Shown: in pieces, positions 49,250 to 58,700 of the stretch | Position numbering within the stretch: position 1 is the stretch's first letter | How the letters are laid out: every line of letters begins with the position of its first letter | Assembly (NCBI GenBank): GCA_004554705.1 | Contig: SFKS01000009.1 | Span: forward strand, 1 to 64,000 | From: Clostridiales bacterium | GTDB lineage: Bacteria > Bacillota > Clostridia > TANB77 > CAG-508 | Length of the DNA stretch: 64,000 nt | Reading direction: 5' to 3' | The notes under the pieces: model-generated | Databases searched by the model: none | Told to the model about the DNA's origin: nothing | The model's input: the letters and a program-made list of their open reading frames with translations, nothing else | Made by a program: the position numbers and the translations under genes

Positions 49250-49984
49250 ATGGAAGAAATAAATAAACAAAACCTACCAGAGCATATAGCAATAATTATG
49301 GATGGAAATAGACGTTGGGCAAAACAAAGAGGATTAACAACAAAGGATGGGCATAAAGCAGGATCAAAAAACTTAGAAACAATTGCAACTTTCTGTAACG
49401 AAATAGGGATAAAATATCTAACAGTATATGCATTTTCAACAGAAAACTGGAAAAGAAGCCAAGAAGAAGTTTCAGCTTTGATGTTTATCCTAAAAGCAAA
49501 TTTAGATTCAATGCTTAGAAAAATGGATTTAAAAAATATAAAGATAAGAGTAATTGGAGAGAAAGAAAACATTCCAAAAGATATAGAGAAAAAAATAAAT
49601 AAATTAGTGGAAAAAACAAAAAACAATACAGGTTTAGTATTAAATATTGCCTTTAATTATGGAGGAAGAGCAGAACTAGTTCATGCAGTAAAAAACATTG
49701 CACAAAATGTTAAGAACGGTAAAATAGATATCAAAGATATTGATGAAAAAATGATATCAGATAATATATATACAGCAAGCCAACCTGATCCAGACTTGAT
49801 GATAAGAACAAGCAATGAATTAAGAACAAGCAATTTCTTACCATGGCAACTTACATATTCGGAATTTTATTTCCCAGAGAAACATTGGCCAGAATTTGGG
49901 AAAGAAGATTTAATAGAGGCAATAAAAGTATATCAGAAAAGAAATAGAAGATTTGGCGGACGCCCAGATGAGGTGAAAAAATGA
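49250..49984 (+). CDS. uppS: undecaprenyl diphosphate synthase
   Basis: A 244-residue cis-prenyltransferase making the C55 lipid carrier for cell-wall synthesis. IAIIMDGNRRWAKQRG (catalytic Asp in MDGN), YAFSTENWKR, RVIGE, AFNYGGRAELVHA and the C-terminal YSEFYFPEKHWPEF with GGRPDE are all present. It overlaps cdsA by 4 bp. Confidence 0.97.
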   Translation: MEEINKQNLPEHIAIIMDGNRRWAKQRGLTTKDGHKAGSKNLETIATFCNEIGIKYLTVYAFSTENWKRSQEEVSALMFILKANLDSMLRKMDLKNIKIRVIGEKENIPKDIEKKINKLVEKTKNNTGLVLNIAFNYGGRAELVHAVKNIAQNVKNGKIDIKDIDEKMISDNIYTASQPDPDLMIRTSNELRTSNFLPWQLTYSEFYFPEKHWPEFGKEDLIEAIKVYQKRNRRFGGRPDEVKK

Positions 49985-50776
49985 TAAATGTCAAGAGAAT
50001 TATATCAGGGATAGTACTATTATTAGTTGTAGCACTAATATTGCTATTCGGAAATACAACTATTGTAAGTATAGCAATATCAGCAGTAGCACTAATTACA
50101 ATAAATGAATATTTCAATAGTTTTAAAAATGAGTATAACATAGAAAAATGGGTAGGAAACATAGTAGCAATTCTACTAGCCTTTGTAAATATCTTACCGA
50201 AGGAAGTTCTAATACTGATATTTCCAAGTGCAATAGCTGTACTATTTATAAAAGTTATAATTACACGGAATGAAAACAAACTTCGTAGACATTGCAATAT
50301 CCGGATTTGGAATAATATATATTATTGGATTTATTATGTTCATACCACTTTTGTATGCTACAGAAAACGGAAAATTTTTAATATGGTATTTAGCAATAGC
50401 TGCATGGGGAACTGATACTTGTGCGTATTCAGTAGGAACACGATTAGGAAAGCATAAGCTAACAACAATAAGTCCTAAAAAATCAATTGAAGGAAGTATT
50501 GGTGGAATCATAGGGGCAGTAATTATTTCACTAATTTATACATATATTATAAATAGAACAGGAAGAATAGAAATACAATATCTAGCAATATCAGGAATTA
50601 GTATATTGTTAAGCATATTATCACAAATAGGAGATTTAGCAGCTTCAAGTATTAAAAGATACAATAAAATAAAAGACTTTGGTGAATTAATACCAGGGCA
50701 TGGCGGAATGCTAGATAGAATTGATAGTATTTTGTTTATTGCACCTTTTGCATATTTCTTATTGACACTATTATAA
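49981..50776 (+). CDS. cdsA: phosphatidate cytidylyltransferase (one CGG +1 shift)
   Basis: Makes CDP-diacylglycerol, the precursor of all membrane phospholipids; normally essential. A polytopic protein starting MINVKRIISGIVLLLVV. The zero frame meets CGG at 50266 and goes astray. Skipping C gives VIITGMKTNFVDIAISGFGI, continuous hydrophobic helices, and then the catalytic region WGTDTCAYSVGTRLGKHKL, SPKKSIEGSIGG and the C-terminal signature IKDFGELIPGHGGMLDRIDS. The joined protein is 264 residues, the family norm. Confidence 0.96.
50266..50269 (+). other. CGGA recoding site 11 (CdsA, Gly96)
   Basis: Reads ACA-CGGA-ATG. Skipping C fuses the N-terminal helices to the catalytic half of an essential enzyme. 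Confidence 0.94.
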
Positions 50777-50841
50777 AATTAAAATTCACTAAATTATATG
50801 CTTTTACAATTAGCTAATTATTATAATAAAAAGGGGAAAAA

Positions 50842-51564
50842 ATGATTATAGGATTTTTAAAAATTGCAATTTTATTAGGCTTTTTAATATTTATACATGA
50901 ACTTGGCCATTTTCTAGTAGCAAAATTATTCAATGTTAAAATAAAACAATTTGCGATAGGATTTGGTCCAACAATTTGGAAGAAGCAAGGAAAAGAAACT
51001 TCATACGAACTAAAATTAATCCCAATGGGCGGATTTGTGAATATGCTAGGAGAAGAAGAACCAGTAGAGGATGAAAGAGCATATAATAAAAAGAGCATAC
51101 CAAAGAGAATATGTATACTGCTAGCAGGAGGAATTGTAAATATTATTTTTGGATTAATTATTTGTAGCATAATAGCAACAACTATATTAGGACTAAAAGA
51201 GGGACTTATTTTTACAGGAGAATTTTTAAAAGCAACATTTCAGGGAATAGTAGAGCTATTTACAGGAAAAGTAAAAACAGAGCAATTAGTTGGAGTAGTA
51301 GGAATATCAGACATGGTAATAGAAACAAATGGATTTAAAGAATTTGTATATATGTTGGCAATAATATCAGTATCTCTAGGTGTTACAAATTTACTACCTT
51401 TTCCACCATTAGATGGTGGGAAAATACTCTTACTATTTATAGAAGCAATACGTAAAAAACCACTAAATCAAAATACAGAAATGAGTATACAAATGCTAGG
51501 ATTTATTTTTCTAATAGGATTATCAATATTTGTAACTTATAATGACATAGCTAGAATAATTTAA
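50842..51564 (+). CDS. site-2 protease (RseP/RasP-like) lacking a PDZ domain
   Basis: A 240-residue M50B intramembrane protease. The zinc motif HELGH is at about residue 20, followed by IPMGGFVNMLGEEE and the DDxRAYNKKS-like stretch EDERAYNKKSIPKRICILLAGG. The third motif is FPPLDGGKILLLF. RseP relatives carry a 90-residue PDZ domain between these halves; here only about 60 residues (GLKEGLIFTGEFLKATFQGI and VGISDMV) remain, so PDZ is absent. The usual dxr and ispG neighbours are also missing from this uppS-cdsA-rseP cluster. Confidence 0.88.
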   Translation: MIIGFLKIAILLGFLIFIHELGHFLVAKLFNVKIKQFAIGFGPTIWKKQGKETSYELKLIPMGGFVNMLGEEEPVEDERAYNKKSIPKRICILLAGGIVNIIFGLIICSIIATTILGLKEGLIFTGEFLKATFQGIVELFTGKVKTEQLVGVVGISDMVIETNGFKEFVYMLAIISVSLGVTNLLPFPPLDGGKILLLFIEAIRKKPLNQNTEMSIQMLGFIFLIGLSIFVTYNDIARII

Positions 51565-51699
51565 AACAATCAAAATTGTACAAATTGAACAAGAAAATCA
51601 ATAAAAACGAAAAATCTGCCATTGGCAACCCATTGGCACCCATAAAAACCGGAATATTCTAAAAAAAGCTTGATTTTCCAAGCAAGGTATGATAAAATT

Positions 51700-51724
51700 A
51701 AAAGGCTGCAAAGAGCGGCCTTTT
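51700..51724 (+). terminator. hairpin in the leader before rpsF
   Basis: AAAGGCTGC and GCGGCCTTT pair (one G-T) around AAAGA, followed by TTAAAATA. It could end the cdsA-S2P transcript or act as an attenuator. Confidence 0.5.
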
Positions 51725-51728
51725 AAAA

Positions 51729-51778
51729 TAGACCGCTTTAACCTTACTCATACTAATTAGGACGGTATGGGTTATAAA
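51729..51778 (+). promoter_or_regulatory. candidate ribosomal protein S6 autoregulatory leader
   Basis: Just upstream of rpsF, ACTCATAC pairs with GTATGGGT (one wobble), with CCGC to the left and GGACGG in the loop. A hairpin with CCG and ACGG elements at this position recalls the S6:S18-binding leader of rpsF operons. The match is by eye only. Confidence 0.35.
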
Positions 51779-51798
51779 CCAAGAGGGAGGTGGAAATA

Positions 51799-52083
51799 AT
51801 GAATAAATACGAAAGTGTTGTCATTGTTAATCCAAATTTAGAGGAAGAAAGCATTAAAAACCTAATTAAAAAATTCTCTGATTTAATTAATACTGACGGT
51901 AATATTATATCTGTAGAAGAAATTGGAAAAAGAAGATTAGCATATGAAATAAAAAAACAAAAAGAAGGCTTCTACATTGTAATTAAATTTGAAGCAAAAC
52001 CAGAATTAATAGCTGAACTTGAAAGAAATTACAGAATAACAGATGAAGTTATGAAATTTATAGTAGTAAAAGAAGAAAAATAA
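51799..52083 (+). CDS. rpsF: 30S ribosomal protein S6
   Basis: A 94-residue protein starting MNKYESVVIVNPNLEEE, with the IEEIGKRRLAYEIKKQKEGFY pattern of S6 (quoted in part). The ATG at 51799 follows GAGGGAGG; the GTG at 51790 overlaps that SD. It heads the rpsF-ssb-rpsR operon. Confidence 0.97.
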   Translation: MNKYESVVIVNPNLEEESIKNLIKKFSDLINTDGNIISVEEIGKRRLAYEIKKQKEGFYIVIKFEAKPELIAELERNYRITDEVMKFIVVKEEK

Positions 52084-52109
52084 ATCTGTAATTTAAGGAG
52101 GAATAATTC

Positions 52110-52535
52110 ATGAACAAAGTCATTTTAATGGGACGTTTAACAAGAGATCCAGAAGTCAGATATACAAGTAATACAAATACCTTGGTAGCAAGTTTTCCTT
52201 TAGCAGTAAATAGAAGATTCGCAAAACCAGGGGAAGAAAGACAAGCAGATTTTATAAATATAGTAGCTTGGAATAAGACAGGAGAGTTCTGTAGTAAATG
52301 GTTTAAGAAAGGTCAACAAGTTGGAGTTATTGGTAGAATTCAAACAAGAAACTGGGAAGATGAAAATAAAGTAAAACACTACATAACAGAAGTAATTGCT
52401 GAAGAAGCTTATTTTGCAGATACAAAGAGAGACAATGCAAATGTAGGAGCAGAAGGATTTGAAAATACTTTTGGAACTACAGCTTCAGAAACATCAGAAT
52501 TTTCAGTACAATCAGATGATGATTTACCATTCTAA
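52110..52535 (+). CDS. ssb: single-stranded DNA-binding protein
   Basis: A 141-residue OB-fold protein: MNKVILMGRLTRDPEVRYT, FINIVAWNKTGEFC and the VIGRIQTRNWEDE strand. The acidic C-terminal tip DDDLPF is the docking site for partner enzymes. It lies between rpsF and rpsR in the conserved order. Confidence 0.98.
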   Translation: MNKVILMGRLTRDPEVRYTSNTNTLVASFPLAVNRRFAKPGEERQADFINIVAWNKTGEFCSKWFKKGQQVGVIGRIQTRNWEDENKVKHYITEVIAEEAYFADTKRDNANVGAEGFENTFGTTASETSEFSVQSDDDLPF

Positions 52536-52557
52536 AGATAGAGAGGAGGAGATATAA

Positions 52558-52854
52558 ATGTCAGATAGAAAATCAAACAATAAGAATAATAAGAAAAAAA
52601 GATATAATGGAAAAGAAGATGAAGAATTTAATCCAAAATTTAGAAAACCAAGAAAAAAAGTATGCACAATGTGTGCAAATAAAGAATTAGTATTAGATTA
52701 TAAAAACTATGATCAAATGAAAAAATTCATAAATGAAAAAGGGAAGATTTTACCAAGAAGAGCAACAGGTGCTTGTGCAAAACATCAAAGAGAAATAACA
52801 ACAGCTGTAAAAAGAGCAAGACATATTGCAATTCTACCTTATACACAAGGGTAA
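52558..52854 (+). CDS. rpsR: 30S ribosomal protein S18
   Basis: A 98-residue protein. The basic N-terminal extension is followed by a CTMC pair, LDYKNYDQMKKFI, ILPRRATGACAKHQREIT and the ARHIAILPY end. The CxxC and CxxH pairs suggest a zinc-binding form. Terminator downstream. Confidence 0.97.
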   Translation: MSDRKSNNKNNKKKRYNGKEDEEFNPKFRKPRKKVCTMCANKELVLDYKNYDQMKKFINEKGKILPRRATGACAKHQREITTAVKRARHIAILPYTQG

Positions 52855-52867
52855 TTTTAAAATTAAA

Positions 52868-52896
52868 AGAGTAGCACTTAGGTGTTGCTCTTTTTT
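52868..52896 (+). terminator. rho-independent terminator of the rpsF-ssb-rpsR operon
   Basis: AGAGTAGCAC and GTGTTGCTCT pair (with wobbles), followed by six T residues. Confidence 0.85.
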
Positions 52897-52955
52897 CACG
52901 CTTATTCTGTGTATTGAATATAATATAACTAGATAAGTTTGTAGGAGGAATATGC

Positions 52956-53723
52956 GTGAGAGAATTACTAAAGATTAAAAATGTGTCAAAAATATACCAA
53001 GCTAAAAATGGAGAGATTGAAGCTATAAAAGATATAAGTTTCTCAGTAGAACAAGGAGAATTTGTAAGTATAATAGGACCTAGTGGATGTGGCAAATCAA
53101 CTCTTTTATCAATAATTGCAGGGCTAGAGGAGAAAAACAAAGGAACTCTCTACATAGATGGAGAAGAAAACAATGGTATATCTCCCAAAATAGGATATAT
53201 GCTACAAAAAGATAGCTTGCTAGAATGGAGAAGTATATATAAAAATGTTATATTAGGATTAGAAATTAGAAAAATAAATACAGAAGAAAATAGGAGATAT
53301 GTAGAAGAACTCTTAAAAAAATACCATCTATATGAATTTAAAGACAAATATCCATCTCAATTATCAGGAGGAATGAGACAAAGAGTTGCACTAATTCGAA
53401 CTTTAGCAGTAAAACCAAAAATCCTGCTATTAGATGAAGCATTTTCTGCATTAGATTATCAAACAAGAATAATGGTTACAAAAGATATATATGAAATAAT
53501 TAAGAATGAAAATGTAACAACACTAATGGTTACACACGATATTTCAGAAGCCATAAGCATGTCAGACAGAATAATAGTATTAACAGAGAGACCAGCTACA
53601 GTAAAAACAATTCATAACATAAACTTTGAAATAGAAAATAGAAATCCATTAAGTGTTAGAGAAAGTCCTAAATTCAGCAAATATTTTGACACCATTTGGA
53701 AGGAGTTAGATGTAAATGCATAA
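52956..53723 (+). CDS. ABC transporter ATPase, NitT/TauT (SsuB-like) type
   Basis: A 255-residue nucleotide-binding subunit: Walker A GPSGCGKST near residue 43, Q-loop MLQKDSLLEW, signature LSGGMRQR, Walker B ILLLDEAFSALD and the switch His in VTHDISEA. GTG start after AGGAGGAA. It overlaps the permease gene by 8 bp. Substrates of this family include sulfonates, nitrate, thiamine precursors and riboflavin; the sequence does not decide between them. Confidence 0.9.
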   Translation: MRELLKIKNVSKIYQAKNGEIEAIKDISFSVEQGEFVSIIGPSGCGKSTLLSIIAGLEEKNKGTLYIDGEENNGISPKIGYMLQKDSLLEWRSIYKNVILGLEIRKINTEENRRYVEELLKKYHLYEFKDKYPSQLSGGMRQRVALIRTLAVKPKILLLDEAFSALDYQTRIMVTKDIYEIIKNENVTTLMVTHDISEAISMSDRIIVLTERPATVKTIHNINFEIENRNPLSVRESPKFSKYFDTIWKELDVNA

Positions 53724-54527
53724 GGAAAGCATCTCAAAGGACAGAAAAAAATATCTAAAAAAAATATGGACAAAAAAGATATCAATCTTGCTAACTCAAA
53801 TAGGAATAGTAATTGCTTTTATTACAATATGGGAAATATGTGCAAACAAAGGAATGATTGACAGCTTTATAACAAGTCAACCAAGTAGAATATTAAAAAC
53901 TTTTATAAATTTATCTGAAAACAAACTATTAATGCATCTTGGCATAACCTGTGAAGAAACACTTATAGGATTCTTCCTAGGAGTAATAATGGGAACAATC
54001 ATAGCAATATTTTTGTGGTGGTCAGACTTTCTAAGCAAAGTTTCAGAACCGTTTTTAGTTGTGTTAAACAGTCTACCCAAAGTTGCATTAGGACCAATAA
54101 TCATTATATGGGTTCGGTGCAGGTAAACGGAGCTATAATAACTATGGGTTTAGCAATTTCGCTTATTGTAACCATAATGGAAATATTAAACGGATTTTTA
54201 GATACAGACAAAGAAAAGATAAAAATGGCACAAACTTTTAATTGTACTAAACTTCAACTATTGACAAAAATTGTAATTCCTGCAAATATTTCTACATTTA
54301 TAAATTCTTTAAAAATAAATATAGGCTTATCATTAGTAGGAGTTATTACAGGTGAGTTTTTAGTATCAAAAGCAGGCTTGGGATACTTAATAGTTTATGG
54401 AGGCCAAGTATTTAAACTCGATTTAGTAATGACAGGAGTAATAATCTTGGCACTTGTTGCAACCATATTATATGGTTCAGTAGTTTTACTAGAAAGACTA
54501 CTTTCAAAATCACACAAATTTATATAG
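53716..54527 (+). CDS. ABC transporter permease, NitT/TauT type (two CGG +1 shifts)
   Basis: A 269-residue inner-membrane subunit with about six helices. The zero frame reads LPKVALGPIIIIWV, then CGG at 54115 and a stop three codons later. Skipping that C gives GAGK, where a second CGG (54128) occurs; skipping its C gives WVGAGKGAIITMGLAISLIV, the conserved EAA-loop-adjacent segment (G-A-G-x-x-A-I-I in relatives). The frame then continues to 54527 (SLKINIGLSLVGVITGEFL). Only skipping both bases joins the frames. The two sites are separated by four codons, so both shifts must be efficient. Confidence 0.93.
54115..54118 (+). other. CGGT recoding site 12 (ABC permease, Gly134)
   Basis: Reads GTT-CGGT-GCA. 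Skipping C gives W-V-G-A-G. It is the only site with glycine codon GGT. Confidence 0.93.
54128..54131 (+). other. CGGA recoding site 13 (ABC permease, Gly138)
   Basis: Reads AAA-CGGA-GCT, 13 nt after site 12. Skipping C gives G-K-G-A-I-I-T-M. Confidence 0.93.
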
Positions 54528-54538
54528 GAGGAGACAAA

Positions 54539-55561
54539 TTGAAAAAATGTATAATCATAGCAATAATAATTGCTGCAATAGCTGGCATAATAACTTCTGT
54601 TATTGTAATCAGTAATAAAAATAGCATACAGAAGCAAAAAGGAATAACTACTGTAAGAGTTAATGAAGTTACACGATCTGTATTTTATTCTCCACAATAT
54701 GTAGCAATAGCTTTAGGATATTTTGAAGAAAAAGGCATAAACGTGGAGTTGACAACTGGTCAAGGAGCTGATAAGGTAATGACAGCAGTTTTAGCAGGTC
54801 AAAGTGATATAGGATTTGCCGGTCCAGAGGCTTCAATCTATGTATACAACGAAGGAAAAGAGGATCATACACAGGTGTTTGCACAACTTACAAAAAGAGA
54901 TGGATCATTTTTGGTAGCAAGGAACAAACCAGAAAAATTTGATTGGCAACAACTAAAAGGAACAACCATAATACCAGGTAGAAAAGGTGGAGTTCCATAT
55001 ATGACATTTGAATATGTATTAAAACAAAAAGGATTAGACACATCAAAAGATCTAGTATTAGATGATAGCATAAGCTTCGACTTAATGGCAGGAGCCTTTG
55101 CAGGAGGAAATGCAGAATATGTGACATTATTTGAACCTACCGCATCAATGACAGAAAGTCAAGGAGCAGGATATATTGTAGCATCAGTAGGAAAAGAAGC
55201 AGGAGAAATTCCATATACAGCATACTTTGCAAAAAAAAGCTATATAACAAACAATGAAGAATTAATACAAAACTTTACAAATGCAATTTATAAAGGTCAA
55301 AAATGGACTGAAGAACACTCTGCGGCTGAAATCGCAGAATTAATAAAAGATTTTTTCCCAAGCACAGAAATAGAAATGCTAGAAAGTTCAATACAAAGAT
55401 ATAAAGACATAGATGCATGGAATCAAACACCAATATTAACAGAAGAAGCATTTAATAAATTACAAGATGTAATGGAAGAAGCCGGAGAATTAGAAAAAAG
55501 AGCAGACTATCCAAAAGTAATAAATAATAAATACGCAGAAAAAGCAGTAAAAGATAATTAA
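54539..55561 (+). CDS. ABC transporter substrate-binding protein (SsuA/THI5-like)
   Basis: A 340-residue extracytoplasmic protein. A hydrophobic N-terminal segment (about 4-24) has no lipobox cysteine, so it is probably membrane-anchored. The NMT1/THI5-like fold shows in VNEVTRSVFYSPQYVAIALG, GQSDIGFAGPEA and the KGTTIIPGRKGGVPYMTFEY strand. Start TTG after TAGGAGG. It completes the three-gene importer. Confidence 0.87.
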   Translation: MKKCIIIAIIIAAIAGIITSVIVISNKNSIQKQKGITTVRVNEVTRSVFYSPQYVAIALGYFEEKGINVELTTGQGADKVMTAVLAGQSDIGFAGPEASIYVYNEGKEDHTQVFAQLTKRDGSFLVARNKPEKFDWQQLKGTTIIPGRKGGVPYMTFEYVLKQKGLDTSKDLVLDDSISFDLMAGAFAGGNAEYVTLFEPTASMTESQGAGYIVASVGKEAGEIPYTAYFAKKSYITNNEELIQNFTNAIYKGQKWTEEHSAAEIAELIKDFFPSTEIEMLESSIQRYKDIDAWNQTPILTEEAFNKLQDVMEEAGELEKRADYPKVINNKYAEKAVKDN

Positions 55562-55569
55562 GTAAAAAA

Positions 55570-55600
55570 AATCATATCTCGAAAGAGGTATGATTTTTTT
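55570..55600 (+). terminator. rho-independent terminator of the ABC operon
   Basis: AATCATATCTC, a GAAA tetraloop, GAGGTATGATT and a T-run. Confidence 0.92.
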
Positions 55601-55715
55601 TACGAATAGAAAATAAAAATATTTTAATTAAAAATTAAATTTTCCTGTTCCATTTTCTACAAAATATGATATAATAACCCCAAGTGATCAAGAGAAAAGA
55701 GGGAACATAAAAAAG

Positions 55716-58700
55716 ATGCAAAAGGCTATAAAGGACGTATTTCAAGATTATAAAAAAGATAGTAACATTTTAGAAGCAAAAATTCAAAAAATGGATTTAT
55801 ATAAAAAAAGTAATAAACTAGAGGTAAAAATATTTAGTCAAAATCAGCTAAAAGTTGAAGAATTAGCTGATTTTGAAACATATTTATCAACAAGATTTAA
55901 TTTGCAAACAATAATTATAGATGTGGAATATCCTGAAATAAAACTAGTACATACACTAGAAGAGGACTGGCAGAAAATTGTAAAATATATATCATCTAAG
56001 TTTCCAATTATAAAAGCTATCTTAAAAGGGAGCACTATTCAATTAGATAATAACAATGCTATAATTAATTTAAAAAGCAAAAGTTCAGAATTTTTACATG
56101 CATATTCAATAGACAATGTTTTAGAAAAATTATTTATGAATGTTTATGGCAGAAAATATAAAGTTACATATGAAGAAAATATTACAGAGGATGAAATTAA
56201 AGAGCAGAAGCACCTATTAGAAGAAATACAAGACAATGTATGCAAAACAATAGTAAATAATTTGAACTTTATCGCAGAAGAAAATAAAAAAATCAAAAAA
56301 AACCAAAACCAAGAAGTAAAGGACATAGAAGAACAAAAAGAGAATACACCACTAATATTAGGAAGAAGTGCAAATATTAAAGAACAAATTGTAAAAATAA
56401 AAGACCTAACCTCTGATTATGGAAAAGTAGCTATTCAAGGCAAAATTATAAGAACAGATTCAAGAGAATTAAAAAACGGCAAGACTTTAATAATGTTCGA
56501 TGTATATGATGGTACAAGTACAATAACTTGTAAAGCTTTTATAGAACCTGAAAAAGTTTCTAAAGTTATGGAAAGAATAAAGCCAAAAATAAGAGTAAAA
56601 CTTCAAGGAAATGCCTCATATGATAACTTTGCAAAGGAATTAGGGGTAATAGCAAATATAATAATAGAATTACCTCAACAGACAGAAGCCACAAGACAAG
56701 ACAATAGCATAACAAAACGTGTAGAATTGCATTTACACACTCAGATGAGCCAAATGGATGCAATTACACCTGCAAAAGAATTGATAAAAAGAGCTACATC
56801 TTGGGGAATGAAATCAATTGCAATCACAGACCACGGTGTTGTACAAGCATTCCCAGAAGCAAAACATGCTGTAGATGACTTAGGTCTAGATATAAAGGTT
56901 TTATATGGAGTAGAAGCATATTTTGTACCAGATGAGGAAATACCAGAAGGAGAAGATGGCTGGAAGAAAACAAAACCATATCATGCAATAATACTAACAC
57001 AAACTCAAAAGGGACTAAGAAATTTATATGAATTAATATCAGTATCACACATTCAATATTATCACAAAAGACCAAGAATATTGCAAAGTGTATTTAACAA
57101 ATATAGAGAAGGTTTAATCTTAGGAAGTGCCTGTGAACAAGGAGAGCTATATAAAGCAATATTAAATAACAAGCCAGAGGAAAAAATAGAGCAAATTGTT
57201 AAATATTATGACTACTTAGAAATACAACCACTAGGTAATGATGAATTTATGATACGAGATGGAATAGTACCAGATAAAGAAGCTTTAAAAAATATTAATA
57301 GAAAAATTGTAGAATTAGGAGAAAAATTTGGAAAGCTAGTAGTTGCGACATGTGATGTCCATTTTATGGATCCACAAGATGAAGTATATAGAAGAATTCT
57401 AATGGCAGGACAAGGATTTTCTGATTGTGACAACCAAGCACCACTATATTTCAGGACAACAGAGGAAATGCTACAAGAGTTTGAATATTTAGGAGCAGAA
57501 AAAGCATATGAAGTAGTTGTAACAAATACAAATAAAATAGCAGATTTATGTGAAGAAGTCTGCCCGATTTCAAAAGAAAAATGTCCTCCGGTAATACCAG
57601 GTGCAGAAGAAGAAATAAAGGAAACATGTGAAAACAAAGCAAAAGAACTATATGGAAATCCACTACCAGAAATAGTTCAAGCAAGATTAAACAAAGAGTT
57701 AGATTCAATTATAAAAAATGGTTTTTCAACATTATATATAATTGCACAAAGACTAGTGCAAAAATCAAACGAAGATGGATATTTAGTCGGCTCAAGGGGA
57801 TCAGTAGGTTCATCATTTGTAGCAAACATGCTTGGAATAACAGAGGTTAATTCCCTCCCACCACACTATAGATGCCCAAAATGTAAGTATTCAGACTTTA
57901 CTGATTATGGAATAAAAAATGGAGTAGATTTACCAGATAAGATATGTCCAAAATGTGGAGAAAAACTTTGTAAGGATGGAATGGACATCCCATTTGAGAC
58001 ATTTTTAGGATTTAATGGAGATAAAGAGCCTGATATTGACTTAAACTTTTCCGGAGAGTATCAAGGAAAAATTCATAGATATGCAGAAGTAATTTTTGGA
58101 AAAGGAAAAACCTTCAAAGCTGGGACAGTAGGAACAATGGCAGAAAAAACAGCCTTTGGATATGTAAAAAAATATTATGAAGAAAGAAATATACCTATAA
58201 CAAATGCAGAAATATCAAGATTAGTAGATGGTTGTGTTGGAGTCAAAAGAACAACAGGACAACATCCAGGAGGAATAATAGTTGTACCACATGGTAGAGA
58301 AATTTATGAATTTTGCCCAGTACAACATCCAGCAGATGACCCAAATTCAGATATAATAACAACACATTTTGACTATCACTCAATAGACAAAAACTTATTA
58401 AAATTAGACATGTTAGGACATGACGATCCAACAGTAATCAGAATGTTACAAGATTTAACTGGAATAGACCCAAAGACAATACCACTTGATGATAAAGAAA
58501 CAATGTCTTTATTTAGCTCAACAAAAGCATTAGGAGTAACACCAGAACAAATAAACTCACAAGTTGGTTCATTTGGAGTTCCAGAATTTGGTACCAAATT
58601 TGTACGAGATATGCTTGTAGATACAAAACCAACAACATTTGAAGAATTAATAAGAATATCAGGAGTATCACATGGTACGGACGTATGGCTAAATAATGCA

